Of a stretch of 64,000 nt of DNA, positions 34,533 through 48,436 are shown one piece after another. This DNA is from Notolepis coatsorum (taxonomy: Eukaryota; Chordata; Actinopteri; Aulopiformes; Paralepididae), in contig CAXASK010002127.1 in the NCBI GenBank assembly GCA_963971535.1, positions 1 to 64,000 on the forward strand. The letters run 5' to 3'. Numbering within the stretch: the first letter of the stretch is position 1; every line of letters begins with the position of its first letter. The notes below the pieces were generated by a model. That model saw only the letters and a list, made by a program, of their open reading frames with translations, made no database searches and was not told the origin of the DNA. The translations under genes were made by a program, and so were the position numbers.

Positions 34533-37393
34533 CTCAGGCATTTTCGAGACAGGAAGCCGATTAGGAAAAGCTTACCCACCCCCAGATGGACCCAGGGTAG
34601 AAGGCCTGCGTGGATCCGGGCAACGGTGCTCCCGTGGGACCCGATGCGGAGCCCCGGGACGTCCGGGGACCCAGAGCCTGGTTCTCAGCATTTTCGATGC
34701 ATGAAGTGATTGAGGGAAAGCGCCCCCACAACGGGATGTACCCGGGGGTAGAAGGCCCGACTGGATCCGAGCAACGGTGCCCCCTTGGGGGCCAGTTGCG
34801 GGTAAGTTGTGGGCCTTCAGCAGAGCCTGGTTCTCAGCATTTTCGATGCAGGAAGTGATTGAGGGAAAGCGCCCCCAGAACGAGATGGACCCAGGGTAGA
34901 AGGCCCGAGTGGATCCGTGCAACGGTGCTCCCGTGGGACCCGATACGGTGCCCCGGGGACCCGATACGGTGCTCCCGTGGGAACCGATTAAGAGGCTAAG
35001 ATTTTCTCAGGCATTTTCGAGACAGGAAGCCGATTAGGAAAAGCTTACCCACCCCCAGATGGACCCAGGGTAGAAGGCCTGCGTGGATCCGGGCAACGGT
35101 GCTCCCGTGGGACCCTAACCCTAACCCTAACCCTAACCCTAACCCTAACCCTAACCCTAACCCTAACCCTAACCCGATACGGTGCCCCGGGAACCCCTTT
35201 TGGCCAGGTTAAGAGTGTCTCAGGCATTTTCGAGACAGGAAGCCGATTAGGAAAAGCTTACCCACCCCCAGATGGACCCAGGGTAGAAGGCCTGCGTGGA
35301 TCCGGGCAACGGTGCTCCCGTGGGACCCGATGCGGAGCCCCGGGACGTCCGGGGACCCAGAGCCTGGTTCTCAGCATTTTCGATGCATGAAGTGATTGAG
35401 GGAAAGCGCCCCCACAACGGGATGTACCCGGGGGTAGAAGGCCCGACTGGATCCGAGCAACGGTGCCCCCTTGGGGGCCAGTTGCGGGTAAGTTGTGGGT
35501 CTTCAGCAGAGCCTGGTTCTCAGCATTTTCGATGCAGGAAGTGATTGAGGGAAAGCGCCCCCAGAACGAGATGGACCCAGGGTAGAAGGCCCGAGTGGAT
35601 CCGTGCAACGGTGCTCCCGTGGGACCCGATACGGTGCCCCGGGGACCCGATACGGTGCTCCCGTGGGAACCGATTAAGAGGCTAAGATTTTCTCAGGCAT
35701 TTTCGAGACAGGACGCCGATTAGGAAAAGCTTACCCACCCCCAGATGGACCCAGGGTAGAAGGCCTGCGTGGATCCGGGCAACGGTGCTCCCGTGGGACC
35801 CTAACCCTAACCCTAACCCTAACCCTAACCCTAACCCTAACCCTAACCCTAACCCGATACGGTGCCCTGGGAACCCCTTTTGGCCAGGTTAAGAGTGTCT
35901 CAGGCATTTTCGAGACAGGAAGCCGATTAGGAAAAGCTTACCCACCCCCAGATGGACCCAGGGTAGAAGGCCTGCGTGGATCCGGGCAACGGTGCTCCCG
36001 TGGGACCCGATGCGGAGCCCCGGGACGTCCGGGGACCCAGAGCCTGGTTCTCAGCATTTTCGATGCATGAAGTGATTGAGGGAAAGCGCCCCCACAACGG
36101 GATGTACCCGGGGGTAGAAGGCCCGACTGGATCCGAGCAACGGTGCCCCCTTGGGGGCCAGTTGCGGGTAAGTTGTGGGTCTTCAGCAGAGCCTGGTTCT
36201 CAGCATTTTCGATGCAGGAAGTGATTGAGGGAAAGCGCCCCCAGAACGAGATGGACCCAGGGTAGAAGGCCCGAGTGGATCCGTGCAACGGTGCTCCCGT
36301 GGGACCCGATACGGTGCCCCGGGGACCCGATACGGTGCTCCCGTGGGAACCGATTAAGAGGCTAAGATTTTCTCAGGCATTTTCGAGACAGGAAGCCGAT
36401 TAGGAAAAGCTTACCCACCCCCAGATGGACCCAGGGTAGAAGGCCTGCGTGGATCCGGGCAACGGTGCTCCCGTGGGACCCTAACCCTAACCCTAACCCT
36501 AACCCTAACCCTAACCCTAACCCGATACGGTGCCCCGGGAACCCCTTTTGGCCAGGTTAAGAGTGTCTCAGGCATTTTCGAGACAGGAAGCCGATTAGGA
36601 AAAGCTTACCCACCCCCAGATGGACCCAGGGTAGAAGGCCTGCGTGGATCCGGGCAACGGTGCTCCCGTGGGACCCGATGCGGAGCCCCGGGACGTCCGG
36701 GGACCCAGAGCCTGGTTCTCAGCATTTTCGATGCATGAAGTGATTGAGGGAAAGCGCCCCCACAACGGGATGTACCCGGGGGTAGAAGGCCCGACTGGAT
36801 CCGAGCAACGGTGCCCCCTTGGGGGCCAGTTGCGGGTAAGTTGTGGGTCTTCAGCAGAGCCTGGTTCTCAGCATTTTCGATGCAGGAAGTGATTGAGGGA
36901 AAGCGCCCCCAGAACGAGATGGACCCAGGGTAGAAGGCCTGAGTGGATCCGTGCAACGGTGCTCCCGTGGGACCCGATACGGTGCCCCGGGGACCCGATA
37001 CGGTGCTCCCGTGGGAACCGATTAAGAGGCTAAGATTTTCTCAGGCATTTTCGAGACAGGAAGTCGATTAGGAAAAGCTTACCCACCCCCAGATGGACCC
37101 AGGGTAGAAGGCCTGTGTGGATCCGGGCAACGGTGCTCCCGTGGGACCCGATACGGTGCCCCGGGGACCCCTTTTGGCCAGGTTAAGAGTGTCTCAGGCA
37201 TTTTCGAGACAGGAAGCCGATTAGGAAAAGCTTACCCACCCCCAGATGGACCCAGGGTAGAAGGCCTGCGTGGATCCGGGCAACGGTGCTCCCGTGGGAC
37301 CCTAACCCTAACCCTAACCCTAACCCTAACCCTAACCCTAACCCTAACCCGATACGGTGCCCCGGGAACCCCTTTTGGCCAGGTTAAGAGTGT
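34533..37393. repeat. Third-level repeat, complete cycle: units U49-U52 (P-C-N-Q), 2,861 bp
   Basis: Tracts start at 35113 (10 hexamers), 35799 (9), 36479 (7) and 37300 (8). U52 (36567-37393) is extended, has cctgtgtgg in its empty M4 and a private aagtcgatt near 37064. The order is the same as at 1337-7166, about 30 kb away. Confidence 0.9.
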
Positions 37394-40300
37394 CTCAGGC
37401 ATTTTCGAGACAGGAAGCCGATTAGGAAAAGCTTACCCACCCCCAGATGGACCCAGGGTAGAAGGCCTGCGTGGATCCGGGCAACGGTGCTCCCGTGGGA
37501 CCCGATGCGGAGCCCCGGGACGTCCGGGGACCCAGAGCCTGGTTCTCAGCATTTTCGATGCATGAAGTGATTGAGGGAAAGCGCCCCCACAACGGGATGT
37601 ACCCGGGGGTAGAAGGCCCGACTGGATCCGAGCAACGGTGCCCCCTTGGGGGCCAGTTGCGGGTAAGTTGTGGGCCTTCAGCAGAGCCTGGTTCTCAGCA
37701 TTTTCGATGCAGGAAGTGATTGAGGGAAAGCGCCCCCAGAACGAGATGGACCCAGGGTAGAAGGCCCGAGTGGATCCGTGCAACGGTGCTCCCGTGGGAC
37801 CCGATACGGTGCCCCGGGGACCCGATACGGTGCTCCCGTGGGAACCGATTAAGAGGCTAAGATTTTCTCAGGCATTTTCGAGACAGGAAGCCGATTAGGA
37901 AAAGCTTACCCACCCCCAGATGGACCCAGGGTAGAAGGCCTGCGTGGATCCGGGCAACGGTGCTCCCGTGGGACCCTAACCCTAACCCTAACCCTAACCC
38001 TAACCCTAACCCTAACCCTAACCCTAACCCGATACGGTGCCCCAGGAACCCCTTTTGGCCAGGTTAAGAGTGTCTCAGGCATTTTCGAGACAGGAAGCCG
38101 ATTAGGAAAAGCTTACCCACCCCCAGATGGACCCAGGGTAGAAGGCCTGCGTGGATCCGGGCAACGGTGCTCCCGTGGGACCCGATGCGGAGCCCCGGGA
38201 CGTCCGGGGACCCAGAGCCTGGTTCTCAGCATTTTCGATGCATGAAGTGATTGAGGGAAAGCGCCCCCACAACGGGATGTACCCGGGGGTAGAAGGCCCG
38301 ACTGGATCCGAGCAACGGTGCCCCCTTGGGGGCCAGTTGCGGGTAAGTTGTGGGTCTTCAGCAGAGCCTGGTTCTCAGCATTTTCGATGCAGGAAGTGAT
38401 TGAGGGAAAGCGCCCCCAGAACGAGATGGACCCAGGGTAGAAGGCCCGAGTGGATCCGTGCAACGGTGCTCCCGTGGGACCCGATACGGTGCCCCGGGGA
38501 CCCGATACGGTGCTCCCGTGGGAACCGATTAAGAGGCTAAGATTTTCTCAGGCATTTTCGAGACAGGAAGCCGATTAGGAAAAGCTTACCCACCCCCAGA
38601 TGGACCCAGGGTAGAAGGCCTGCGTGGATCCGGGCAACGGTGCTCCCGTGGGACCCTAACCCTAACCCTAACCCTAACCCTAACCCTAACCCTAACCCTA
38701 ACCCTAACCCTAACCCGATACGGTGCCCCGGGAACCCCTTTTGGCCAGGTTAAGAGTGTCTCAGGCATTTTCGAGACAGGAAGCCGATTAGGAAAAGCTT
38801 ACCCACCCCCAGATGGACGCAGGGTAGAAGGCCTGCGTGGATCCGGGCAACGGTGCTCCCGTGGGACCCGATGCGGAGCCCCGGGACGTCCGGGGACCCA
38901 GAGCCTGGTTCTCAGCATTTTCGATGCATGAAGTGATTGAGGGAAAGCGCCCCCACAACGGGATGTACCCGGGGGTAGAAGGCCCGACTGGATCCGAGCA
39001 ACGGTGCCCCCTTGGGGGCCAGTTGCGGGTAAGTTGTGGGTCTTCAGCAGAGCCTGGTTCTCAGCATTTTCGATGCAGGAAGTGATTGAGGGAAAGCGCC
39101 CCCAGAACGAGATGGACCCAGGGTAGAAGGCCCGAGTGGATCCGTGCAACGGTGCTCCCGTGGGACCCGATACGGTGCCCCGGGGACCCGATACGGTGCT
39201 CCCGTGGGAACCGATTAAGAGGCTAAGATTTTCTCAGGCATTTTCGAGACAGGACGCCGATTAGGAAAAGCTTACCCACCCCCAGATGGACCCAGGGTAG
39301 AAGGCCTGCGTGGATCCGGGCAACGGTGCTCCCGTGGGACCCTAACCCTAACCCTAACCCTAACCCTAACCCTAACCCTAACCCTAACCCGATACGGTGC
39401 CCTGGGAACCCCTTTTGGCCAGGTTAAGAGTGTCTCAGGCATTTTCGAGACAGGAAGCCGATTAGGAAAAGCTTACCCACCCCCAGATGGACCCAGGCTA
39501 GAAGGCCTGCGTGGATCCGGGCAACGGTGCTCCCGTGGGACCCTAACCCTAACCCTAACCCTAACCCTAACCCTAACCCTAACCCTAACCCTAACCCGAT
39601 ACGGTGCCCCGGGAACCCCTTTTGGCCAGGTTAAGAGTGTCTCAGGCATTTTCGAGACAGGAAGCCGATTAGGAAAAGCTTACCCACCCCCAGATGGACC
39701 CAGGGTAGAAGGCCTGCGTGGATCCGGGCAACGGTGCTCCCGTGGGACCCGATGCGGAGCCCCGGGACGTCCGGGGACCCAGAGCCTGGTTCTCAGCATT
39801 TTCGATGCATGAAGTGATTGAGGGAAAGCGCCCCCACAACGGGATGTACCCGGGGGTAGAAGGCCCGACTGGATCCGAGCAACGGTGCCCCCTTGGGGGC
39901 CAGTTGCGGGTAAGTTGTGGGTCTTCAGCAGAGCCTGGTTCTCAGCATTTTCGATGCAGGAAGTGATTGAGGGAAAGCGCCCCCAGAACGAGATGGACCC
40001 AGGGTAGAAGGCCCGAGTGGATCCGTGCAACGGTGCTCCCGTGGGACCCGATACGGTGCCCCGGGGACCCGATACGGTGCTCCCGTGGGAACCGATTAAG
40101 AGGCTAAGATTTTCTCAGGCATTTTCGAGACAGGACGCCGATTAGGAAAAGCTTACCCACCCCCAGATGGACCCAGGGTAGAAGGCCTGCGTGGATCCGG
40201 GCAACGGTGCTCCCGTGGGACCCTAACCCTAACCCTAACCCTAACCCTAACCCTAACCCGATACGGTGCCCTGGGAACCCCTTTTGGCCAGGTTAAGAGT

Positions 40301-41342
40301 GTCTCAGGCATTTTCGAGACAGGAAGCCGATTAGGAAAAGCTTACCCACCCCCAGATGGACCCAGGGTAGAAGGCCTGCGTGGATCCGGGCAACGGTGCT
40401 CCCGTGGGACCCTAACCCTAACCCTAACCCTAACCCTAACCCTAACCCTAACCCTAACCCTAACCCTAACCCGATACGGTGCCCCGGGAACCCCTTTTGG
40501 CCAGGTTAAGAGTGTCTCAGGCATTTTCGAGACAGGAAGCCGATTAGGAAAAGCTTACCCACCCCCAGATGGACCCAGGGTAGAAGGCCTGCGTGGATCC
40601 GGGCAACGGTGCTCCCGTGGGACCCGATGCGGAGCCCCGGGACGTCCGGGGACCCAGAGCCTGGTTCTCAGCATTTTCGATGCATGAAGTGATTGAGGGA
40701 AAGCGCCCCCACAACGGGATGTACCCGGGGGTAGAAGGCCCGACTGGATCCGAGCAACGGTGCCCCCTTGGGGGCCAGTTGCGGGTAAGTTGTGGGTCTT
40801 CAGCAGAGCCTGGTTCTCAGCATTTTCGATGCAGGAAGTGATTGAGGGAAAGCGCCCCCAGAACGAGATGGACCCAGGGTAGAAGGCCTGAGTGGATCCG
40901 TGCAACGGTGCTCCCGTGGGACCCGATACGGTGCCCCGGGGACCCGATACGGTGCTCCCGTGGGAACCGATTAAGAGGCTAAGATTTTCTCAGGCATTTT
41001 CGAGACAGGAAGCCGATTAGGAAAAGCTTACCCACCCCCAGATGGACCCAGGGTAGAAGGCCTGTGTGGATCCGGGCAACGGTGCTCCCGTGGGACCCGA
41101 TACGGTGCCCCGGGGACCCCTTTTGGCCAGGTTAAGAGTGTCTCAGGCATTTTCGAGACAGGAAGCCGATTAGGAAAAGCTTACCCACCCCCAGATGGAC
41201 CCAGGGTAGAAGGCCTGCGTGGATCCGGGCAACGGTGCTCCCGTGGGACCCTAACCCTAACCCTAACCCTAACCCTAACCCTAACCCTAACCCTAACCCG
41301 ATACGGTGCCCCGGGAACCCCTTTTGGCCAGGTTAAGAGTGT
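37394..41342. repeat. Units U53-U57 with two consecutive double-tract units
   Basis: U53 (37394, P) and U54 (38074) are standard, with tracts at 37974 (9 hexamers) and 38654 (10). U55 (38760-39640) carries two tract-bearing M4 copies, at 39340 (8) and 39541 (9). U56 (39641-40515) carries tracts at 40221 (6) and 40410 (10). U57 (40516-41342) is an extended Q unit with a tract at 41249 (8). Markers: ccccaggaacc in the M4 tail of U53 (near 38041), gacgcagg in M1 of U55 (G at 38819) and ggctagaag in the second M4 of U55 (near 39496). The block has near-copies at 48437-52385 and 56901-60849. Confidence 0.92.
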
Positions 41343-43400
41343 CTCAGGCATTTTCGAGACAGGAAGCCGATTAGGAAAAGCTTACCCACCCCCAGATGGA
41401 CCCAGGGTAGAAGGCCTGCGTGGATCCGGGCAACGGTGCTCCCGTGGGACCCGATGCGGAGCCCCGGGACGTCCGGGGACCCAGAGCCTGGTTCTCAGCA
41501 TTTTCGATGCATGAAGTGATTGAGGGAAAGCGCCCCCACAACGGGATGTACCCGGGGGTAGAAGGCCCGACTGGATCCGAGCAACGGTGCCCCCTTGGGG
41601 GCCAGTTGCGGGTAAGTTGTGGGCCTTCAGCAGAGCCTGGTTCTCAGCATTTTCGATGCAGGAAGTGATTGAGGGAAAGCGCCCCCAGAACGAGATGGAC
41701 CCAGGGTAGAAGGCCCGAGTGGATCCGTGCAACGGTGCTCCCGTGGGACCCGATACGGTGCCCCGGGGACCCGATACGGTGCTCCCGTGGGAACCGATTA
41801 AGAGGCTAAGATTTTCTCAGGCATTTTCGAGACAGGAAGCCGATTAGGAAAAGCTTACCCACCCCCAGATGGACCCAGGGTAGAAGGCCTGCGTGGATCC
41901 GGGCAACGGTGCTCCCGTGGGACCCTAACCCTAACCCTAACCCTAACCCTAACCCTAACCCTAACCCTAACCCGATACGGTGCCCCAGGAACCCCTTTTG
42001 GCCAGGTTAAGAGTGTCTCAGGCATTTTCGAGACAGGAAGCCGATTAGGAAAAGCTTACCCACCCCCAGATGGACCCAGGGTAGAAGGCCTGCGTGGATC
42101 CGGGCAACGGTGCTCCCGTGGGACCCGATGCGGAGCCCCGGGACGTCCGGGGACCCAGAGCCTGGTTCTCAGCATTTTCGATGCATGAAGTGATTGAGGG
42201 AAAGCGCCCCCACAACGGGATGTACCCGGGGGTAGAAGGCCCGACTGGATCCGAGCAACGGTGCCCCCTTGGGGGCCAGTTGCGGGTAAGTTGTGGGCCT
42301 TCAGCAGAGCCTGGTTCTCAGCATTTTCGATGCAGGAAGTGATTGAGGGAAAGCGCCCCCAGAACGAGATGGACCCAGGGTAGAAGGCCCGAGTGGATCC
42401 GTGCAACGGTGCTCCCGTGGGACCCGATACGGTGCCCCGGGGACCCGATACGGTGCTCCCGTGGGAACCGATTAAGAGGCTAAGATTTTCTCAGGCATTT
42501 TCGAGACAGGAAGCCGATTAGGAAAAGCTTACCCACCCCCAGATGGACCCAGGGTAGAAGGCCTGCGTGGATCCGGGCAACGGTGCTCCCGTGGGACCCT
42601 AACCCTAACCCTAACCCTAACCCTAACCCTAACCCTAACCCTAACCCTAACCCTAACCCTAACCCGATACGGTGCCCCGGGAACCCCTTTTGGCCAGGTT
42701 AAGAGTGTCTCAGGCATTTTCGAGACAGGAAGCCGATTAGGAAAAGCTTACCCACCCCCAGATGGACCCAGGGTAGAAGGCCTGCGTGGATCCGGGCAAC
42801 GGTGCTCCCGTGGGACCCGATGCGGAGCCCCGGGACGTCCGGGGACCCAGAGCCTGGTTCTCAGCATTTTCGATGCATGAAGTGATTGAGGGAAAGCGCC
42901 CCCACAACGGGATGTACCCGGGGGTAGAAGGCCCGACTGGATCCGAGCAACGGTGCCCCCTTGGGGGCCAGTTGCGGGTAAGTTGTGGGTCTTCAGCAGA
43001 GCCTGGTTCTCAGCATTTTCGATGCAGGAAGTGATTGAGGGAAAGCGCCCCCAGAACGAGATGGACCCAGGGTAGAAGGCCCGAGTGGATCCGTGCAACG
43101 GTGCTCCCGTGGGACCCGATACGGTGCCCCGGGGACCCGATACGGTGCTCCCGTGGGAACCGATTAAGAGGCTAAGATTTTCTCAGGCATTTTCGAGACA
43201 GGACGCCGATTAGGAAAAGCTTACCCACCCCCAGATGGACCCAGGGTAGAAGGCCTGCGTGGATCCGGGCAACGGTGCTCCCGTGGGACCCTAACCCTAA
43301 CCCTAACCCTAACCCTAACCCTAACCCTAACCCTAACCCTAACCCTAACCCTAACCCGATACGGTGCCCTGGGAACCCCTTTTGGCCAGGTTAAAAGTGT
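41343..43400. repeat. Units U58-U60 (P-P-C)
   Basis: Tracts start at 41923 (8 hexamers), 42597 (11) and 43289 (11). This is the only place with two P units side by side. It is the seam where the block with its copies to the right (ending with U58) meets the block copied from or to 28101 onward (beginning with U59). The M4 tail of U60 has ttaaaagtgt (A at 43395). Confidence 0.9.
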
Positions 43401-44233
43401 CTCAGGCATTTTCGAGACAGGAAGCCGATTAGGAAAAGCTTACCCACCCCCAGATGGACCCAGGGTAGAAGGCCTGCGTGGATCCGGGCAACGGTGCTCC
43501 CGTGGGACCCGATGCGGAGCCCCGGGACGTCCGGGGACCCAGAGCCTGGTTCTCAGCATTTTCGATGCATGAAGTGATTGAGGGAAAGCGCCCCCACAAC
43601 GGGATGTACCCGGGGGTAGAAGGCCCGACTGGATCCGAGCAACGGTGCCCCCTTGGGGGCCAGTTGCGGGTAAGTTGTGGGTCTTCAGCAGAGCCTGGTT
43701 CTCAGCATTTTCGATGCAGGAAGTGATTGAGGGAAAGCGCCCCCAGAACGAGATGGACCCAGGGTAGAAGGCCTGAGTGGATCCGTGCAACGGTGCTCCC
43801 GTGGGACCCGATACGGTGCCCCGGGGACCCGATACGGTGCTCCCGTGGGAACCGATTAAGAGGCTAAGATTTTCTCAGGCATTTTCGAGACAGGAAGCCG
43901 ATTAGGAAAAGCTTACCCACCCCCAGATGGACCCAGGGTAGAAGGCCTGCGTGGATCCGGGCAACGGTGCTCCCGTGGGACCCGATACGGTGCCCCGGGG
44001 ACCCCTTTTGGCCAGGTTAAGAGTGTCTCAGGCATTTTCGAGACAGGAAGCCGATTAGGAAAAGCTTACCCACCCCCAGATGGACCCAGGGTAGAAGGCC
44101 TGCGTGGATCCGGGCAACGGTGCTCCCGTGGGACCCTAACCCTAACCCTAACCCTAACCCTAACCGTAACCCTAACCCTAACCCTAACCCGATACGGTGC
44201 CCCGGGAACCCCTTTTGGCCAGGTTAAGAGTGT
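43401..44233. repeat. U61, extended Q-type unit with a CCGTAA hexamer
   Basis: 833 bp with nine hexamers from 44134. The sixth is CCGTAA at 44164-44169, exactly as in U42. Its empty M4 lacks the gtgtgg marker, again like U42. Confidence 0.92.
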
Positions 44234-47200
44234 CTCAGGCATTTTCGAGACAGGAAGCCGATTAGGAAAAGCTTACCCACCCCCAGATGGACCCAGGGTA
44301 GAAGGCCTGCGTGGATCCGGGCAACGGTGCTCCCGTGGGACCCGATGCGGAGCCCCGGGACGTCCGGGGACCCAGAGCCTGGTTCTCAGCATTTTCGATG
44401 CATGAAGTGATTGAGGGAAAGCGCCCCCACAACGGGATGTACCCGGGGGTAGAAGGCCCGACTGGATCCGAGCAACGGTGCCCCCTTGGGGGCCAGTTGC
44501 GGGTAAGTTGTGGGCCTTCAGCAGAGCCTGGTTCTCAGCATTTTCGATGCAGGAAGTGATTGAGGGAAAGCGCCCCCAGAACGAGATGGACCCAGGGTAG
44601 AAGGCCCGAGTGGATCCGTGCAACGGTGCTCCCGTGGGACCCGATACGGTGCCCCGGGGACCCGATACGGTGCTCCCGTGGGAACCGATTAAGAGGCTAA
44701 GATTTTCTCAGGCATTTTCGAGACAGGAAGCCGATTAGGAAAAGCTTACCCACCCCCAGATGGACCCAGGGTAGAAGGCCTGCGTGGATCCGGGCAACGG
44801 TGCTCCCGTGGGACCCTAACCCTAACCCTAACCCTAACCCTAACCCTAACCCTAACCCGATACGGTGCCCCGGGAACCCCTTTTGGCCAGGTTAAGAGTG
44901 TCTCAGGCATTTTCGAGACAGGAAGCCGATTAGGAAAAGCTTACCCACCCCCAGATGGACCCAGGGTAGAAGGCCTGCGTGGATCCGGGCAACGGTGCTC
45001 CCGTGGGACCCGATGCGGAGCCCCGGGACGTCCGGGGACCCAGAGCCTGGTTCTCAGCATTTTCGATGCATGAAGTGATTGAGGGAAAGCGCCCCCACAA
45101 CGGGATGTACCAGGGGGTAGAAGGCCCGACTGGATCCGAGCAACGGTGCCCCCTTGGGGGCCAGTTGCGGGTAAGTTGTGGGTCTTCAGCAGAGCCTGGT
45201 TCTCAGCATTTTCGATGCAGGAAGTGATTGAGGGAAAGCGCCCCCAGAACGAGATGGACCCAGGGTAGAAGGCCCGAGTGGATCCGTGCAACGGTGCTCC
45301 CGTGGGACCCGATACGGTGCCCCGGGGACCCGATACGGTGCTCCCGTGGGAACCGATTAAGAGGCTAAGATTTTCTCAGGCATTTTCGAGACAGGACGCC
45401 GATTAGGAAAAGCTTACCCACCCCCAGATGGACCCAGGGTAGAAGGCCTGCGTGGATCCGGGCAACGGTGCTCCCGTGGGACCCTAACCCTAACCCTAAC
45501 CCTAACCCTAACCCTAACCCTAACCCTAACCCTAACCCGATACGGTGCCCCGGGAACCCCTTTTGGCCAGGTTAAGAGTGTCTCAGGCATTTTCGAGACA
45601 GGAAGCCGATTAGGAAAAGCTTACCCACCCCCAGATGGACCCAGGGTAGAAGGCCTGCGTGGATCCGGGCAACGGTGCTCCCGTGGGACCCGATGCGGAG
45701 CCCCGGGACGTCCGGGGACCCAGAGCCTGGTTCTCAGCATTTTCGATGCATGAAGTGATTGAGGGAAAGCGCCCCCACAACGGGATGTACCCGGGGGTAG
45801 AAGGCCCGACTGGATCCGAGCAACGGTGCCCCCTTGGGGGCCAGTTGCGGGTAAGTTGTGGGCCTTCAGCAGAGCCTGGTTCTCAGCATTTTCGATGCAG
45901 GAAGTGATTGAGGGAAAGCGCCCCCAGAACGAGATGGACCCAGGGTAGAAGGCCCGAGTGGATCCGTGCAACGGTGCTCCCGTGGGACCCGATACGGTGC
46001 CCCGGGGACCCGATACGGTGCTCCCGTGGGAACCGATTAAGAGGCTAAGATTTTCTCAGGCATTTTCGAGACAGGAAGCCGATTAGGAAAAGCTTACCCA
46101 CCCCCAGATGGACCCAGGGTAGAAGGCCTGCGTGGATCCGGGCAACGGTGCTCCCGTGGGACCCTAACCCTAACCCTAACCCTAACCCTAACCCTAACCC
46201 TAACCCTAACCCTAACCCGATACGGTGCCCCGGGAACCCCTTTTGGCCAGGTTAAGAGTGTCTCAGGCATTTTCGAGACAGGAAGCCGATTAGGAAAAGC
46301 TTACCCACCCCCAGATGGACCCAGGGTAGAAGGCCTGCGTGGATCCGGGCAACGGTGCTCCCGTGGGACCCGATGCGGAGCCCCGGGACGTCCGGGGACC
46401 CAGAGCCTGGTTCTCAGCATTTTCGATGCATGAAGTGATTGAGGGAAAGCGCCCCCACAACGGGATGTACCCGGGGGTAGAAGGCCCGACTGGATCCGAG
46501 CAACGGTGCCCCCTTGGGGGCCAGTTGCGGGTAAGTTGTGGGTCTTCAGCAGAGCCTGGTTCTCAGCATTTTCGATGCAGGAAGTGATTGAGGGAAAGCG
46601 CCCCCAGAACGAGATGGACCCAGGGTAGAAGGCCCGAGTGGATCCGTGCAACGGTGCTCCCGTGGGACCCGATACGGTGCCCCGGGGACCCGATACGGTG
46701 CTCCCGTGGGAACCGATTAAGAGGCTAAGATTTTCTCAGGCATTTTCGAGACAGGACGCCGATTAGGAAAAGCTTACCCACCCCCAGATGGACCCAGGGT
46801 AGAAGGCCTGCGTGGATCCGGGCAACGGTGCTCCCGTGGGACCCTAACCCTAACCCTAACCCTAACCCTAACCCTAACCCTAACCCTAACCCTAACCCGA
46901 TACGGTGCCCTGGGAACCCCTTTTGGCCAGGTTAAGAGTGTCTCAGGCATTTTCGAGACAGGAAGCCGATTAGGAAAAGCTTACCCACCCCCAGATGGAC
47001 CCAGGGTAGAAGGCCTGCGTGGATCCGGGCAACGGTGCTCCCGTGGGACCCGATGCGGAGCCCCGGGACGTCCGGGGACCCAGAGCCTGGTTCTCAGCAT
47101 TTTCGATGCATGAAGTGATTGAGGGAAAGCGCCCCCACAACGGGATGTACCCGGGGGTAGAAGGCCCGACTGGATCCGAGCAACGGTGCCCCCTTGGGGG

Positions 47201-47609
47201 CCAGTTGCGGGTAAGTTGTGGGTCTTCAGCAGAGCCTGGTTCTCAGCATTTTCGATGCAGGAAGTGATTGAGGGAAAGCGCCCCCAGAACGAGATGGACC
47301 CAGGGTAGAAGGCCCGAGTGGATCCGTGCAACGGTGCTCCCGTGGGACCCGATACGGTGCCCCGGGGACCCGATACGGTGCTCCCGTGGGAACCGATTAA
47401 GAGGCTAAGATTTTCTCAGGCATTTTCGAGACAGGAAGCCGATTAGGAAAAGCTTACCCACCCCCAGATGGACCCAGGGTAGAAGGCCTGCGTGGATCCG
47501 GGCAACGGTGCTCCCGTGGGACCCTAACCCTAACCCTAACCCTAACCCTAACCCTAACCCTAACCCGATACGGTGCCCCGGGAACCCCTTTTGGCCAGGT
47601 TAAGAGTGT
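44234..47609. repeat. Units U62-U66 (P-C-P-C-N), duplicate of U43-U47
   Basis: Tracts start at 44814 (7 hexamers), 45482 (9), 46162 (9), 46842 (9) and 47522 (7). Compared with U43-U47 (8, 9, 10, 9, 7), two tracts have each lost or gained one hexamer. U63 shares gtaccaggggg (A at 45112) with U44. Confidence 0.9.
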
Positions 47610-48436
47610 CTCAGGCATTTTCGAGACAGGAAGCCGATTAGGAAAAGCTTACCCACCCCCAGATGGACCCAGGGTAGAAGGCCTGCGTGGATCCGGGCAA
47701 CGGTGCTCCCGTGGGACCCGATGCGGAGCCCCGGGACGTCCGGGGACCCAGAGCCTGGTTCTCAGCATTTTCGATGCATGAAGTGATTGAGGGAAAGCGC
47801 CCCCACAACGGGATGTACCCGGGGGTAGAAGGCCCGACTGGATCCGAGCAACGGTGCCCCCTTGGGGGCCAGTTGCGGGTAAGTTGTGGGTCTTCAGCAG
47901 AGCCTGGTTCTCAGCATTTTCGATGCAGGAAGTGATTGAGGGAAAGCGCCCCCAGAACGAGATGGACCCAGGGTAGAAGGCCTGAGTGGATCCGTGCAAC
48001 GGTGCTCCCGTGGGACCCGATACGGTGCCCCGGGGACCCGATACGGTGCTCCCGTGGGAACCGATTAAGAGGCTAAGATTTTCTCAGGCATTTTCGAGAC
48101 AGGAAGCCGATTAGGAAAAGCTTACCCACCCCCAGATGGACCCAGGGTAGAAGGCCTGTGTGGATCCGGGCAACGGTGCTCCCGTGGGACCCGATACGGT
48201 GCCCCGGGGACCCCTTTTGGCCAGGTTAAGAGTGTCTCAGGCATTTTCGAGACAGGAAGCCGATTAGGAAAAGCTTACCCACCCCCAGATGGACCCAGGG
48301 TAGAAGGCCTGCGTGGATCCGGGCAACGGTGCTCCCGTGGGACCCTAACCCTAACCCTAACCCTAACCCTAACCCTAACCCTAACCCTAACCCGATACGG
48401 TGCCCCGGGAACCCCTTTTGGCCAGGTTAAGAGTGT
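47610..48436. repeat. U67, extended Q-type unit with the gtgtgg marker
   Basis: 827 bp with an empty M4 carrying cctgtgtgg (near 48159) and an eight-hexamer tract from 48343. It corresponds to U48 at an offset of 13,904 bp. Confidence 0.92.
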
